From assembly GCF_014279835.1 (NCBI RefSeq), contig NZ_CP047942.1, positions 1,550,001-1,614,000 on the forward strand: a DNA stretch of 64,000 nucleotides, written 5' to 3'. Both the position numbers and the translations under genes were made by a program. The first letter of the stretch is position 1, and every line of letters starts with the position of its first letter. Origin of the DNA: Synechococcus sp. MVIR-18-1 (lineage in GTDB: Bacteria > Cyanobacteriota > Cyanobacteriia > PCC-6307 > Cyanobiaceae). Positions 52,316 to 62,917 of this stretch are shown in pieces. The notes under the pieces were generated by a model, which was given only the letters and a program-made list of their open reading frames with translations, ran no database searches and was not told where the DNA came from.

Positions 52316-54613
52316 ATGACCGGCGCTGTTCTCGACTGGATGGTTCAGGACAGCCAGAGGCTGGCTGAATGCCGACACGATCATCCCTTCTCTCTTCTGG
52401 GGCCCCAACAGCTGGAGTCGGGTCAATGGATTGTTAGGGCTTGGGTTCCAGAAGCAGAAACCGTGGAGATGATCCTCGATGGCGAACGCCTCTCAATGCA
52501 AACGCCTCATCACCCATGGGTGTTCGAAGCTCAATGCTCAAGGGATCCAGGGCATAACTACAAATTGAAGATCCGCCGAGGCGGGCTCGAGCACGAGCAA
52601 TTCGATCCTTGGGCCTTTCGGCATGAATGGATGGGCGAAATGGATCGCCATCTGTTTGCAGAAGGCAATCACCATCACATTTGGCGCCGGATGGGGGCCC
52701 ACCAATGCCAACAAGGCGGCATCCAAGGTGTGATGTTCTGCCTCTGGGCACCGAACGCCCTCACCGTCAGCGTGATCGGAAATCTCAATTCCTGGGATGG
52801 CCGCTATCACCCCATGCAGCAAAGGCTGGGAGGTATCTGGGAACTATTTATTCCTGAGCTTGAGGAAGGACATTTCTATAAATATGAAATCCGTACCCAA
52901 GATGGGCACTGTTATCAGAAGGCTGACCCCTACGGCTTTCAGCATGAAGTTAGGCCTGATACCAGCTCGATTGTTAGTCATCTCGACGGATTTCAGTGGA
53001 ATGATGACGCCTGGATCAGCAGCCGAGACAGACGCAACCCTCTCGATCAGCCGATCTCGGTTTACGAGATGCACCTTGGTAGCTGGATTCACGCCGCCGC
53101 CGACGATCCATTCATCGAAGCCGATGGAACGCCTCGCCCACCGGTGCCTGCTGCTGATCTAAAACCAGGTGCCCGCCTGCTCACCTATCCCGAGCTTGCC
53201 GATCGTCTGATTCCTTACGTCAAAGAGCAAGGCTTCAGCCACATCGAATTGATGCCAATCACAGAGCATCCCTTCGATGGGTCATGGGGATACCAAGTCA
53301 CTGGCTGGTATGCACCCACAAGCCGCTACGGCACTCCCGACGAATTTCGCGCCTTCGTGGATCGCTGCCACGCCGAGGGCATCGGGGTGATCATCGATTG
53401 GGTGCCTGGCCACTTCCCCAAAGACAGTCATGGGCTTGCCTTCTTCGATGGCTGCCATCTTTACGAACATGCCGACCCACGAATTGGCGAGCACAAGGAA
53501 TGGGGGACGCTGATCTTCAACTACAGCAGGAATGAGGTAAGAAACTTCCTCGTTGCCAATCTCGTCTTCTGGTTTGACCAGTTCCACATCGATGGCATCC
53601 GGGTTGATGCAGTGGCATCAATGCTCTACCGAGATTATTTACGGCCCGATGGTGAGTGGTTAGCCAACGAACAAGGGGGTAGAGAAAACACCGAAGCCGT
53701 TCGCTTCCTTCAGCAAGCCAATCACGTTCTGTTCGAGCATTTCCCAGGTGCTCTCTCTATCGCAGAGGAATCCACCACCTGGCCCATGGTGACTCAGCCC
53801 ACGGAGAACGGTGGACTTGGCTTCAATCTCAAATGGAACATGGGTTGGATGCACGACATGCTCGATTACTTCGAGCTGGATCCGTGGTTCCGCCAGTTTC
53901 ACCAAAACAACATCACGTTTTCGATCTGGTACACCTACACCGAAAACTTCATGCTTGCCCTTAGTCACGACGAAGTCGTGCATGGCAAGAGCCATCTCCT
54001 TCACAAGATGCCAGGCGATGACTGGCAGAAGTACGCCAACACGCGCGCCTTGCTGGCCTACATGTGGACGCACCCAGGCAAGAAAACGATCTTCATGGGT
54101 ATGGAGTTCGGTCAACGTTCTGAATGGAACGTTTGGGGGGATTTGCAGTGGGATTTGCTGAACTATGAGCCGCACGCGGGTGTTCACCTCATGGTGAAAG
54201 AACTCAACGCGCTCTATAAGCAAGAGCCAGCTCTCTGGAAAGACGACTTTGATCAGTACGGCTTCCAGTGGATCGACTGCAATGACAATCGCCATTCCGT
54301 GATTAGCTTCATGCGACGGGAAAGCACAAGTGGCTCTTGGTTAGTCGTCGTGGCCAACTTCACGCCCCAAAGCCACTCCCATTACAAAGTGGGAGTTCCA
54401 ATCTCTGGCTTCTACGAAGAAATCTTCAATACCGATGCTGCCAAATACGGTGGCAGCAACCTAGGAAATCTTGGTGGGAAGCTAAGCGATGAATGGGGAA
54501 TCCATGGCTATGAAAATTCCTTGGATCTCTGCCTGCCGCCACTCAGCGTGATGGTGTTTAAGCACGATGCCAAGAAAAGTTTGGCTGAAGCCAGCAAAAA
54601 AGAGAGTGATTAG
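52316..54613 (+). CDS. glgB: 1,4-alpha-glucan branching enzyme
   Basis: This is a 765-residue GH13 enzyme that introduces alpha-1,6 branches into glycogen. N-terminal carbohydrate-binding (CBM48) modules occupy roughly the first 220 residues. The catalytic nucleophile lies in [15 protein letters not shown] at about residue 425, the acid/base in IAEESTTWP at about 482 and the third acidic residue in [10 protein letters not shown] at about 550. The length fits the family. The short upstream gap of 80 bases holds no clear regulator. Confidence 0.97.
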   Translation: MTGAVLDWMVQDSQRLAECRHDHPFSLLGPQQLESGQWIVRAWVPEAETVEMILDGERLSMQTPHHPWVFEAQCSRDPGHNYKLKIRRGGLEHEQFDPWAFRHEWMGEMDRHLFAEGNHHHIWRRMGAHQCQQGGIQGVMFCLWAPNALTVSVIGNLNSWDGRYHPMQQRLGGIWELFIPELEEGHFYKYEIRTQDGHCYQKADPYGFQHEVRPDTSSIVSHLDGFQWNDDAWISSRDRRNPLDQPISVYEMHLGSWIHAAADDPFIEADGTPRPPVPAADLKPGARLLTYPELADRLIPYVKEQGFSHIELMPITEHPFDGSWGYQVTGWYAPTSRYGTPDEFRAFVDRCHAEGIGVIIDWVPGHFPKDSHGLAFFDGCHLYEHADPRIGEHKEWGTLIFNYSRNEVRNFLVANLVFWFDQFHIDGIRVDAVASMLYRDYLRPDGEWLANEQGGRENTEAVRFLQQANHVLFEHFPGALSIAEESTTWPMVTQPTENGGLGFNLKWNMGWMHDMLDYFELDPWFRQFHQNNITFSIWYTYTENFMLALSHDEVVHGKSHLLHKMPGDDWQKYANTRALLAYMWTHPGKKTIFMGMEFGQRSEWNVWGDLQWDLLNYEPHAGVHLMVKELNALYKQEPALWKDDFDQYGFQWIDCNDNRHSVISFMRRESTSGSWLVVVANFTPQSHSHYKVGVPISGFYEEIFNTDAAKYGGSNLGNLGGKLSDEWGIHGYENSLDLCLPPLSVMVFKHDAKKSLAEASKKESD

Positions 54614-54709
54614 GTTCAGGTGATGTGACAAAACTGGCCGAATCGCCGAAAAGCACAGCGTTTTGGTCAGTTTCGTCAGGTAGGTTGCCGCCTGGATCTT
54701 CACGCATTC

Positions 54710-55765
54710 ATGAGCGACACCCTGCCCCTACTGCTCCGTGCCGCCCGCGGAGAATCGGTAGAGCGTCCTCCAGTCTGGATGATGCGCCAAGCAGGGCGCT
54801 ACATGAAGGTCTACCGCGACCTTCGCGACCGCCACCCCAGCTTCCGAGAACGATCTGAAAACCCCGATCTCTCGTACGAGATCTCCATGCAGCCCTTTAA
54901 GGCCTTCCAGCCTGATGGGGTGATCCTTTTCTCAGACATCCTGACCCCACTGCCTGGCATGGGGATCGAGTTCGACATTGTTGAGAGCAAAGGCCCTCAA
55001 ATTGGTGATCCAATCAGGAACCTCAGTCAAGTTGAAGCGCTCAGGCCTTTGCAGCCAGAAGAGAGCATGCCCTTTGTGGGCGAAGTCCTGGGCCGGCTGC
55101 GCAGCAGCGTTGGCAACCAGGCCGCAGTCCTTGGCTTCGTAGGCGCCCCCTGGACCCTGGCGGCATACGTCGTGGAAGGAAAAAGCAGCAAGAACTATGC
55201 CGTCATCAAAAAGATGGCCTTTCAGGAGCCAGAACTCCTGCATAAACTCCTCGATCACTTCGCGACTTCGATTGCTACCTACCTGCGTTATCAAATTGAT
55301 TCCGGAGCGCAGGTTGTCCAGATGTTTGACTCCTGGGCAGGGCAACTCAGCCCCGCCGATTACGACACGTTTGCTGCGCCCTATCAGAAAAAAGTTGTTG
55401 ATCTCGTCAAACAAACGCATCCCGACACCCCATTCATCCTTTACATCTCTGGAAGCGCAGGGGTTTTAGAACGAATGGGTCGCACAGGTGTCGACATCAT
55501 TTCTTTGGATTGGACCGTGGATATGGCTGAGGGCCTCGCCCGCCTTCCTGACCACATCGGCGTACAAGGCAATGTCGATCCTGGATTGCTGTTTGGCACA
55601 CCTGAGGCCATTCGCGATCGCATCGATGATTGCGTACGCAAGGCCCGTGGTCGCCGCCACATCCTGAATCTTGGCCATGGAATTTTGCCTGGCACGCCTG
55701 AGGAGAATGGCCGCGCATTCTTTGAAGCTGGTAAGACTGTGATGGATCGAATCGGGGAGGGCTGA
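54710..55765 (+). CDS. hemE: Uroporphyrinogen decarboxylase
   Basis: This is a 351-residue enzyme that decarboxylates the four acetates of uroporphyrinogen III to give coproporphyrinogen III, leading to haem and chlorophyll. Characteristic motifs are [13 protein letters not shown] near residue 21, [28 protein letters not shown] and LDWTVDM. Length is normal. The next gene begins directly after its stop, so the two are probably on one message. Confidence 0.96.
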   Translation: MSDTLPLLLRAARGESVERPPVWMMRQAGRYMKVYRDLRDRHPSFRERSENPDLSYEISMQPFKAFQPDGVILFSDILTPLPGMGIEFDIVESKGPQIGDPIRNLSQVEALRPLQPEESMPFVGEVLGRLRSSVGNQAAVLGFVGAPWTLAAYVVEGKSSKNYAVIKKMAFQEPELLHKLLDHFATSIATYLRYQIDSGAQVVQMFDSWAGQLSPADYDTFAAPYQKKVVDLVKQTHPDTPFILYISGSAGVLERMGRTGVDIISLDWTVDMAEGLARLPDHIGVQGNVDPGLLFGTPEAIRDRIDDCVRKARGRRHILNLGHGILPGTPEENGRAFFEAGKTVMDRIGEG

Positions 55766-56767
55766 TTGATCCCGTCACCCGCTCGAATCTTGATTACCGG
55801 CGCAAGTGGTTGCGTCGGCCAATACACAACGGCTTGGCTCCTGGAAAATTCCGATGCCGAGTTGCTGCTTTGGCTGCGAGATCCAGCCAAACTTTCGGCA
55901 ATCTCAGCAGATCAACCACGTGTCCGCTTGTTAGTAGGAGATCTGCGTGAAACAGATCGATTTGCGAGCGAACTCTCCACCGTGACCAGGGTGATTCATA
56001 CGGCTACTGCATGGGGAGATCCTGAGCGTGCCCATCAGGTGAATGTCGTGGCCGTCAAAAGGATGCTGGCCCTTCTGAATCCAGCTGTCGTTGAGCAGAT
56101 CATCTATTTCTCAACCGCCAGCATTCTCGATCGTTCCCTGCAACCGCTTCAAGAAGCTCTGGCCTACGGCACCGAATACATCCAAACCAAAGCTCAATGC
56201 CTAAGGGAGCTTGAACAACATCCATTGGCTGAACGCATTGTGGCGGTGTTTCCAACACTGGTATTCGGCGGAAGGGTAGATGGAACAAGTCCCTTCCCGA
56301 CCAGTTACCTAACGGAAGGCTTAGCGGAAGCAAGCAAATGGTTATGGCTCGCTCGCTGGCTGAGAGCCGATGCCAGCTTCCATTTCATCCATGCTGCTGA
56401 CATTGCTGAAATCTGCGGGATCCTGGCTACCACGCCTCACCAACCCAATCCAGAACCTGGGCAGGGACCGGTCCGCAGAATCGTGATGGGACAACCGTGG
56501 ATCAGCGTGAACGATGCCGTTGCCACGCTCTGTCGCTGGAGAGGTGTGTCGCGAACTCCTGGGATACCCCTTTGGAGCTGGTTAATTGAAGGCCTGATCA
56601 AAATCCTTCCCATCGAAATCAACGCATGGGATCGATTTTCAATTCATCAACGTCACTTCGTTCATGATCCCGTTACCCAGCCTGAACGCTTCGGTGGTCG
56701 AAGCTATGGACCAGACCTTGAAACAGTTCTGATGAATTCAGGACTTCCACATCGTGGAAGCATCTGA
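55766..56767 (+). CDS. NAD(P)-dependent epimerase/dehydratase-type SDR
   Basis: This is a 333-residue extended SDR. The nucleotide loop ILITGASGCVGQYTT is at about residues 8-22, and the catalytic pair is in YIQTK near residue 139. The substrate is unknown; nearby hemE suggests but does not prove a pigment or lipid role. It starts with TTG right after the hemE stop, with GGGGAGGG as a strong ribosome-binding site eight bases upstream, which settles the start. Confidence 0.85.
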   Translation: MIPSPARILITGASGCVGQYTTAWLLENSDAELLLWLRDPAKLSAISADQPRVRLLVGDLRETDRFASELSTVTRVIHTATAWGDPERAHQVNVVAVKRMLALLNPAVVEQIIYFSTASILDRSLQPLQEALAYGTEYIQTKAQCLRELEQHPLAERIVAVFPTLVFGGRVDGTSPFPTSYLTEGLAEASKWLWLARWLRADASFHFIHAADIAEICGILATTPHQPNPEPGQGPVRRIVMGQPWISVNDAVATLCRWRGVSRTPGIPLWSWLIEGLIKILPIEINAWDRFSIHQRHFVHDPVTQPERFGGRSYGPDLETVLMNSGLPHRGSI

Positions 56768-56801
56768 ACAGCGTTAAACTCACAACAGTGTTTATGAGCT
56801 C

Positions 56802-57161
56802 ATGATCAGCCGTTTGCGTTCTCTCCTCTCAGCCGCGATTGCTTTGGCACTCGTCCTGGGTATCGGTGTTGGTACAGCCAATGCTGCCACTGTTGAAGTG
56901 AAGCTCGGTACAGATTCCGGCATGCTTGCATTCGAACCCAGCACCCTCAACATCAAAGCTGGTGACACCGTCAAATTTGTCAACAACAAGCTGGCACCTC
57001 ACAACGCCGTTTTTGATGGCCACGACGAGCTCAGCCACAGCGATCTAGCGTTTGCTCCCGGCGAATCATGGGAAGAAACCTTCACTGAAGCTGGAACTTT
57101 TGACTTCTACTGCGAGCCCCACCGTGGTGCTGGCATGGTTGGCAAAGTTATCGTTGAGTGA
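56802..57161 (+). CDS. petE: Plastocyanin
   Basis: This is a 119-residue lumenal copper protein that carries electrons from cytochrome b6f to photosystem I. The signal peptide ends near GTANA (residue 28), and the copper ligands are His67 in LAPHNAVF, Cys104 and His107 in [10 protein letters not shown], and Met112. Start, length and ligands are standard. A strong terminator follows, so the petJ gene downstream is probably under separate control. Confidence 0.97.
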   Translation: MISRLRSLLSAAIALALVLGIGVGTANAATVEVKLGTDSGMLAFEPSTLNIKAGDTVKFVNNKLAPHNAVFDGHDELSHSDLAFAPGESWEETFTEAGTFDFYCEPHRGAGMVGKVIVE

Positions 57162-57186
57162 TCGCTTAGATCAGCAGTTGAACACA

Positions 57187-57230
57187 AGTCCGGCGAGCGT
57201 TTTAACAGATGCTCACCGGGCTCTTTTTTT
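57187..57230 (+). terminator. Intrinsic terminator of petE
   Basis: AGTCCGGCGAGC and GCTCACCGGGCT form a 12-base stem with one mismatch and one G-T pair, followed by CTTTTTTT. It lies about 25 bases after the petE stop, well placed to separate petE from petJ. Confidence 0.88.
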
Positions 57231-57274
57231 GTCAACCGAAATGGATAGGGTTGTAGAAATTGAAGTTGGTGGTG

Positions 57275-57646
57275 ATGCTCCATCCCATGTCCCTGTTCGC
57301 ATTGCTGCTTTGCATCGGCCTCAACCTGTTGGGAGTCTCACCTGCAGTTGCGGTGGCCAGCACTTCTGGCGTTGACGTCGAACATGGTGGGCAACTCTTT
57401 TCTGCGAATTGCGCTGCATGCCACATGGGTGGTGGCAATGTGATCAGTGCCTCCAGAACATTGAGTCAAAGGGATCTTCAAGCTCATCTCAATGAGTACG
57501 GCGACGATCACATTGAGGCCATCGAGCACCAAATTGAAAATGGAAAGAATGCGATGCCCTCGTTTGAAGGAAAATTGAGCGAACAAGACATCATTGATGT
57601 AGCCGCCTACGTAGAACTCAAGGCTGAAAAAGGCTGGCAGCGATGA
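57275..57646 (+). CDS. petJ: Cytochrome c6
   Basis: This is a 123-residue lumenal cytochrome and the alternative carrier to plastocyanin when copper is scarce. The signal peptide ends near AVAVA, the haem site is CAACH (Cys46, Cys49, His50) and the axial Met94 is in NAMPSFEGKL. The ATG at 57275 is chosen; the frame begins with TTG at 57260. The stop overlaps the next gene by four bases (ATGA), so the Nif11-like gene is co-translated. Confidence 0.95.
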   Translation: MLHPMSLFALLLCIGLNLLGVSPAVAVASTSGVDVEHGGQLFSANCAACHMGGGNVISASRTLSQRDLQAHLNEYGDDHIEAIEHQIENGKNAMPSFEGKLSEQDIIDVAAYVELKAEKGWQR

Positions 57647-57846
57647 GCCGAGAGGGTTGGAAAGATTTCTTGCGTGCTGCAGAACGCAGTCCAGCTCTTC
57701 AACGGGAACTCAGCGTCTGTATTGAAACAAAAGACATCGTTGCGCTTGGCAAAAGACTAGGTTTCTCATTGTGCCTAGACGACCTCAACCAAGACCCTCA
57801 AGCCGAAGCCATCAGCAAATGGTTCGAGCAGAGCACGATCCAATAA
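57643..57846 (+). CDS. Nif11-like small protein
   Basis: This is a 67-residue protein with the Nif11-type helix pattern: FLRAAERSPALQREL and IVALGKRLGFSLCLDDL. The Nif11 family includes leader peptides of ribosomally made natural products and unlinked small proteins of unknown role. No modifying enzyme or double-glycine cleavage site is seen, so a leader role is unlikely. It overlaps the petJ stop by four bases and may be translated with it. Confidence 0.72.
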   Translation: MSREGWKDFLRAAERSPALQRELSVCIETKDIVALGKRLGFSLCLDDLNQDPQAEAISKWFEQSTIQ

Positions 57847-57935
57847 CCGGACAACCCTCTACATCACGGCGTACATATCTCACCTTTATCCTGATAACTC
57901 TGGAGCGACATCAGGCGTTGATCAAAGCAAATGCA

Positions 57936-58166
57936 ATGACTAGCGAACAGTTGGATCGGGTCATTGAGATGGCATGGGAAGACCGCACACCCTTTGAAGC
58001 GATTGAATATCAGTTCGGTCTGAGGGAGAAAGATGTGATCAGCTTGATGCGCCAGTCGTTAAAACCAGGATCCTTCCGTAGCTGGCGTAAACGTGTCTCA
58101 GGCCGCAAAACCAAGCATGCAGCCACGAGCCATGCCGACCGATTCAGAGCAGCTTGCCACCACTAG
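57936..58166 (+). CDS. TIGR03643 family protein
   Basis: This is a 76-residue protein matching TIGR03643, a small bacterial family of unknown function. The pattern DRVIEMAWEDRTPFEAIEYQ and FGLREKDVISLMRQSLKPGSFRSWRKRVSGRKTKH is diagnostic. It looks like a helix-turn-helix fold. The ATG at 57936 gives the family length, although the frame extends upstream. It follows the Nif11-like gene by 89 bases. Confidence 0.78.
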   Translation: MTSEQLDRVIEMAWEDRTPFEAIEYQFGLREKDVISLMRQSLKPGSFRSWRKRVSGRKTKHAATSHADRFRAACHH

Positions 58167-58180
58167 GCAACATCGAAAAA

Positions 58181-58402
58181 TCAATCGTCAGATTGGTTGC
58201 TCGAGCGGCTCTCAATCTTGGCATCAGCCCAACGTGAGAAGAAATAAACAGCAATAAACATCGGCAAGTAGGCAACCCACATGTTGTCGAGCTGCAGACC
58301 ACTGTTATTAATGAGAACCAAGCCTCCATAGCCCACAACAAAGTAAATACCAGCCCTGCGAAGAGCTCCAATCTGTTTAGGCTTCATCGAGATCAGTACC
58401 AT
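58181..58402 (-). CDS. Small two-helix membrane protein
   Basis: This is a 73-residue protein (68 if started at the ATG at 58387) with hydrophobic helices AGIYFVVGYGGLVLI and WVAYLPMFIAVYFFSRWA. It ends in a polar tail. No family is recognised. The start at 58402 has AGGGA directly upstream but with a short spacer. It is convergent with the TIGR03643 gene. Confidence 0.62.
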   Translation of the reverse strand: MVLISMKPKQIGALRRAGIYFVVGYGGLVLINNSGLQLDNMWVAYLPMFIAVYFFSRWADAKIESRSSNQSDD

Positions 58403-58411
58403 TTTCCCTAA

Positions 58412-58816
58412 GCTAAGAGATCACTCAGCCGATGGCATCGTTCCGGCTTCGACCTAGATGCAGCAACCGCAATCGGGACAATTCTCACGGATGACATTGT
58501 CTCCGTAGCAAATACTGTCATCGAGGAGAGGCTTCCCATAAAAGAGGCAAACAAGCTGCTACAAACAAGCATTCCAAGTTGTAGCTTCATCTATTACCAG
58601 CATTACATGTTAAAGATTGCAAGGAACTGTGAAGGCAGGCTCAACAGTACTGATCCGGCATTAAATCTAAGCTGGAGTCACCTAAAGCCTAAGAACTTCA
58701 ATAATCTGAGGGGAAGATTGGTAGGCAGAAAGAGTCGCCTTGGCAGGATGCCTAAAGTCCACATTCAAGGATTGATCACCCAATCGATGGGCGTAAAACG
58801 CAAATTACCTCTTTAG
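58412..58816 (+). pseudogene. Open frame without a start codon, possible decayed gene
   Basis: A frame opens after the TAA at 58409 and runs 134 codons to a stop at 58816. It reads like real protein (SRWHRSGFDLDAATAIG, then VANTVIEERLPIKEANKLLQ, then basic LRGRLVGRKSRLGRMPKVH), but the first in-frame ATG is at 58607, midway through, and no GTG or TTG occurs before it. It may be a truncated or decayed gene whose start has been lost, or only the 69-residue part from 58607 may be translated. No family is recognised. Confidence 0.35.
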
Positions 58817-58865
58817 GAATCTCCAACTTTAGTTAGCAACCAACATCCCAAACCATGACACGGAT

Positions 58866-58997
58866 ATGGACCGCAAAAGAGTTGAGCACAAACAGAAAAA
58901 GAGGGGGGATTATTTTCAGAGTTCCTGGGGAAAGGCGGTAGAACTACGCGAGCAACTGCCAACAAGCACAACAGAGATCACAACAAAAGATGACTAG
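58866..58997 (+). CDS. Possible 43-residue small protein
   Basis: An ATG at 58866 opens a 43-codon frame with a lysine-rich start (MDRKRVEHKQKKRGDYF) and a helical middle (SWGKAVELREQLP), ending KDD. It lies in a gene-poor stretch. Composition is protein-like but there is no family and no clear ribosome-binding site. The following bases to 59245 are AT-rich and hold nothing else I can support. Confidence 0.3.
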   Translation: MDRKRVEHKQKKRGDYFQSSWGKAVELREQLPTSTTEITTKDD

Positions 58998-59245
58998 AAT
59001 TCGCGCTCCCCATTCCTCAAAGACCTAACAAAACCGCTTTTACATGAAAATGTATTGATGATGACAGCACTACGACCAGAAATGTCAAGCGCGAAAGCTT
59101 GATATCAGAATGCAAGGTCTTAACCAACAAATGATCCGCACAAAAGCAAAACACTAGAAACATTCAAGAATAAATACTAAACAATAAAAGCTCTTGCCAA
59201 GCAATGAATGACTAAAGTTAGGTTCGCAGAACTAGAAACAAAGAA

Positions 59246-59545
59246 ATGACTGACGTCAACAACCTACCAAGCCCCAGCGAAATGACCTATGCCCAAGCCT
59301 GGGAGGAATATCAAAACAATGGAGAGACCTGGAGAACAGAGCATGACGAAGCCCTACAGCAAGTGCGCTTAGAAATGCCTGAGGCCGGCTCTGGAGCCCT
59401 TGTCGAGGCAGGACTGATCATGGCAACCCGTCCAATTGGTCAACGCCAAGAGGCACTTAGCCGATGGCACGAATTTTTCGAAAGCGACAAACGAGCAAAT
59501 GCTTTGAATGGCTATCCATCTGGACATCCAAAATCAATCACATGA
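59246..59545 (+). CDS. Small acidic protein of unknown function
   Basis: This is a 99-residue soluble protein with no recognised family. It has aromatic and acidic segments (TYAQAWEEYQNNGETWR) and a middle of two helices with LVEAGLIMATRP and RQEALSRWHEFFESDK. The ATG is preceded by an AAAG-type site. It stands alone in a gene-poor region. Confidence 0.62.
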   Translation: MTDVNNLPSPSEMTYAQAWEEYQNNGETWRTEHDEALQQVRLEMPEAGSGALVEAGLIMATRPIGQRQEALSRWHEFFESDKRANALNGYPSGHPKSIT

Positions 59546-59885
59546 GCATATGAAAGCAGAAACTCTATCTAACGAAGAGGTATAGATCAGCACTTTTCAG
59601 CTTTCAAAATCTTCGCAGCAACAAATCAGCGCTCTTCGTTCAAGCCAAGAGAGCCATCTAAGCAATTAATCTATTCCGCCAAAAGAGTCACTAACAACTC
59701 TATGCTCCCTACAACAAATTGATCTTTTACGAAGTGAATACTGAGAAATACTTCTAGAGCTTAATACACATAATACAGTGCCGCATTCCATAAATCCTCA
59801 ATTATAGACAATAGAATTATTGCCGGATATTGGTAACGCATCATTTATTGAGACAACTCCCCTGAGTTCCTGAGGGGCCTTCAAA
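59546..59885. other. AT-rich non-coding stretch
   Basis: I find no supported gene in these roughly 340 bases. Short frames begin at TTG or GTG and are not protein-like. Near the right end, an imperfect CCCCT/AGGGG repeat (59867-59875 region) could form a weak hairpin after the minus-strand gene at 59886, but it lacks a T run. Confidence 0.5.
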
Positions 59886-60083
59886 TTAACTGCGAACTGC
59901 CTCCAGCACCGCAAGATACAGATCCTCGTCGATCTCCCGGATGTCGTATTCCGTAGGCATGGCGCCATGGTGATGTTCATGCACCACGGTCCAACACTTG
60001 CGCTCCACATCACTCAGTTCGGCTCCGTACACGGCATGGACACGCTCCACCAAAGCCTTGACCAAAGCTGAATCTGTTGCCAT
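59886..60083 (-). CDS. Small conserved-looking protein
   Basis: This is a 65-residue soluble protein starting MATDSALVKALVERVHAVY. The middle contains ERKCWTVVHEHHHGAMPTEYD, with a His-rich patch and a single Cys that could bind metal. It ends in an acidic helix. No family is recognised. The ATG at 60083 is clean. It is divergent from clpB, with 158 bases between starts. Confidence 0.68.
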   Translation of the reverse strand: MATDSALVKALVERVHAVYGAELSDVERKCWTVVHEHHHGAMPTEYDIREIDEDLYLAVLEAVRS

Positions 60084-60241
60084 CCCTATCTCCCATTCAA
60101 CGTTGAGGATCGGCTGACCCTACAAGTGCAGGTCGGGATACCGCATGGTGGCGCAAAGACCGACCGAGCCGGATCGGTTCTCCGCTCTACAAATGCAAAA
60201 GATCCACATACGGTTCCAAGCAATAAAACGTAGAAATCGCC

Positions 60242-62833
60242 ATGCAACCCACAGCCGAACTATTCACCGAAAAAGCCTGGTCCGCGATCATGTCAGCCCA
60301 GCAGCTGGCGCAAAACCGCCGGCATCAACAGCTTGAAAGTGAGCACCTGTTGCGGGCTTTGTTGGACCAAGAAGGTTTGGCTGGCCGGATCCTCGATAAG
60401 GCTGGGGTGTCTCCACCCGCTCTGCAAACGGCTGTAGAGACCTATCTCAGTCAGCAACCCTCACTCACCAACGCCCCAGACTCGGTGTTTCTAGGCAAAG
60501 GCCTCAATGCCTTGCTCGATCGCGCTGAAACGCTGAAGCAAAGTTATGGCGATAGCTTTATTTCAATTGAGCATCTGCTGCTGGCCCTCGCCGACGATGG
60601 TCGCTGTGGCCGTCAGCTTCTTAGCCAAGCTGGCACCGATAGCTCTCGTTTAAAAACCGCCATTAATGCCGTGCGTGGCAGTCAGAAAGTGACCGACCAA
60701 AACCCAGAGGGAACCTACGAATCTCTCGAAAAATATGGTCGAGATCTCACGAGCGCTGCCCGAGACGGCAAGCTCGATCCGGTGATTGGTCGTGATGAAG
60801 AAATCCGCAGAACGATTCAAATCCTCAGCCGACGCACCAAAAACAACCCTGTCCTGATTGGTGAACCAGGGGTCGGCAAGACAGCGATTGTGGAAGGGCT
60901 TGCCCAACGCATCGTCAATGGGGATGTGCCTCAAGCCTTGCAAAATCGTCAGTTGATCGCCCTCGATATGGGAGCACTGATCGCTGGAGCCAAATATCGC
61001 GGTGAATTTGAGGAACGCCTTAAAGCCGTGCTCAAGGAGGTCACCAACTCCGAAGGACAAATTGTGTTGTTCATCGATGAAATTCACACCGTGGTCGGTG
61101 CAGGTGCCACCGGTGGCGCCATGGACGCCAGCAACCTGTTGAAGCCCATGCTTGCGCGAGGCGAACTGCGCTGCATCGGGGCCACCACCCTGGACGAGCA
61201 CAGACAACACATCGAGAAAGACCCCGCCCTAGAGCGTCGCTTTCAGCAAGTGCTGGTCGATCAACCCACCGTTGAAGACACCATTTCAATTTTGCGTGGA
61301 CTTAAAGAGCGCTACGAAGTGCACCACGGCGTCCGCATTGCAGACAGCGCGCTCGTAGCAGCAGCCGTTTTGAGTAGTCGATACATCGCCGATCGCTTCC
61401 TTCCAGACAAAGCGATCGACCTTGTGGATGAATCAGCCGCCAGGCTTAAGATGGAGATCACCTCCAAACCAGAGGAGATCGACGAAATCGATCGCAAAAT
61501 CCTTCAGTTAGAAATGGAGAAGCTCTCGTTAGGACGCGAGTCTGATGCGGCGAGTCAAGAGCGACTGCAGCGATTGGAACGAGAACTTGCGGAATTATCC
61601 GAACAACAAAGCACCCTCAATGCTCAATGGCAGCAAGAAAAAGGTGCCATTGATGAGCTCTCGGCTCTGAAAGAAGAGATCGAACGCGTGCAACTACAGG
61701 TGGAACAAGCCAAGCGGAGTTATGACCTCAACAAGGCTGCAGAGTTGGAATACGGAACGCTCGCTGGACTTCAAAAGCAACTGCACGCCCAGGAACATGC
61801 CTTGGCAGAAACCGATGACACTGGCGAAAAATCACTGCTAAGAGAGGAGGTCAGCGAAGACGACATCGCTGAGGTGATTGCGAAGTGGACAGGAATTCCT
61901 GTGGCAAGGCTTGTTCAATCCGAGATGGAGAAACTACTCAAACTCGAAGACCAACTCCATGAACGCGTCGTCGGACAACACCAAGCAGTGACGGCTGTAG
62001 CCGACGCCATCCAGCGATCCAGAGCCGGGCTCAGCGACCCAAATCAACCCATCGCTAGTTTTTTATTTTTGGGACCCACCGGTGTGGGCAAAACAGAGTT
62101 GTCAAAAGCCTTGGCAGCCCAATTGTTTGATAGCGAAGACGCCTTGGTGCGCATCGACATGTCGGAATACATGGAGAAACATACGGTGAGCCGATTAATC
62201 GGTGCACCTCCCGGATATGTGGGATACGAGGCTGGAGGACAGCTCACAGAAGCGATACGGCGCAGACCATACGCGGTGATCTTGTTTGATGAAGTGGAAA
62301 AAGCTCATCCAGACGTCTTCAATGTGATGCTCCAAATCCTCGATGATGGTCGCGTCACCGACGGCCAAGGCCGCACTGTTGATTTTACCAATGCTGTGTT
62401 AATTCTCACCAGCAACATCGGCAGTCAATCCATCCTCGATTTAGGAGGTGATGACAACCAATATCAAGAGATGGAGAGTCGGGTCAATGAAGCTCTACGC
62501 AGCCATTTCCGTCCAGAGTTCCTAAACCGAATCGACGACACCATCATTTTTCATAGTCTTCGTCGCGATGAATTGCGCCAAATCATTGGCCTTCAAGTAG
62601 AACGATTAAGACAACGTCTCAGTGAACGCAAGCTCGATCTCAACATCAGCGAAGAAGCCACCGACTGGTTAGCCAATGCCGGTTATGACCCTGTTTATGG
62701 CGCGAGGCCCCTCAAGCGAGCGATTCAGCGGGAACTGGAAACACCCATTGCGAAAGCGATCCTCGCAGGTCGCTACGAAGAAGGCAGCACAGCCCAAGTA
62801 GACGTTGAAGAAGAACAACTCAGTATTAACTGA
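60242..62833 (+). CDS. clpB: ClpB protein disaggregase
   Basis: This is an 863-residue AAA+ chaperone that works with DnaK to rescue aggregated proteins. Order of parts: N-terminal Clp_N repeats (about 1-145), first AAA domain with Walker [14 protein letters not shown] at about residue 206 and Walker B LFIDEIH, coiled-coil M domain (about 410-530, rich in Glu, Leu and Gln), second AAA domain with Walker [14 protein letters not shown] at about residue 610 and sensor residues in RPEFLNRID. Length is normal. No CIRCE repeat is seen in the 158 bases upstream. Confidence 0.97.
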   Translation: MQPTAELFTEKAWSAIMSAQQLAQNRRHQQLESEHLLRALLDQEGLAGRILDKAGVSPPALQTAVETYLSQQPSLTNAPDSVFLGKGLNALLDRAETLKQSYGDSFISIEHLLLALADDGRCGRQLLSQAGTDSSRLKTAINAVRGSQKVTDQNPEGTYESLEKYGRDLTSAARDGKLDPVIGRDEEIRRTIQILSRRTKNNPVLIGEPGVGKTAIVEGLAQRIVNGDVPQALQNRQLIALDMGALIAGAKYRGEFEERLKAVLKEVTNSEGQIVLFIDEIHTVVGAGATGGAMDASNLLKPMLARGELRCIGATTLDEHRQHIEKDPALERRFQQVLVDQPTVEDTISILRGLKERYEVHHGVRIADSALVAAAVLSSRYIADRFLPDKAIDLVDESAARLKMEITSKPEEIDEIDRKILQLEMEKLSLGRESDAASQERLQRLERELAELSEQQSTLNAQWQQEKGAIDELSALKEEIERVQLQVEQAKRSYDLNKAAELEYGTLAGLQKQLHAQEHALAETDDTGEKSLLREEVSEDDIAEVIAKWTGIPVARLVQSEMEKLLKLEDQLHERVVGQHQAVTAVADAIQRSRAGLSDPNQPIASFLFLGPTGVGKTELSKALAAQLFDSEDALVRIDMSEYMEKHTVSRLIGAPPGYVGYEAGGQLTEAIRRRPYAVILFDEVEKAHPDVFNVMLQILDDGRVTDGQGRTVDFTNAVLILTSNIGSQSILDLGGDDNQYQEMESRVNEALRSHFRPEFLNRIDDTIIFHSLRRDELRQIIGLQVERLRQRLSERKLDLNISEEATDWLANAGYDPVYGARPLKRAIQRELETPIAKAILAGRYEEGSTAQVDVEEEQLSIN

Positions 62834-62917
62834 ACCTCTACTCAACTCACTGCTTGTGCGAGTGCATTCACAACCAGCTTAAAGTTCGCTTCAATGGTGG
62901 CAAAGAAGGTTGAAAGG

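Noticed and set aside
52242-52316. GGCGG/CCGCC hairpin before glgB considered as terminator or riboswitch
   Set aside because: Five-base stem with the T run in the loop; too weak and no known riboswitch pattern.
54629-54676. Interrupted repeat AAACTGGCC/GGTCAGTTT between glgB and hemE
   Set aside because: Long loop, one mismatch and no T run; not enough to call a terminator or regulatory RNA.
60650-61210. 186-codon minus-strand frame inside clpB
   Set aside because: Antisense shadow of the first AAA domain.
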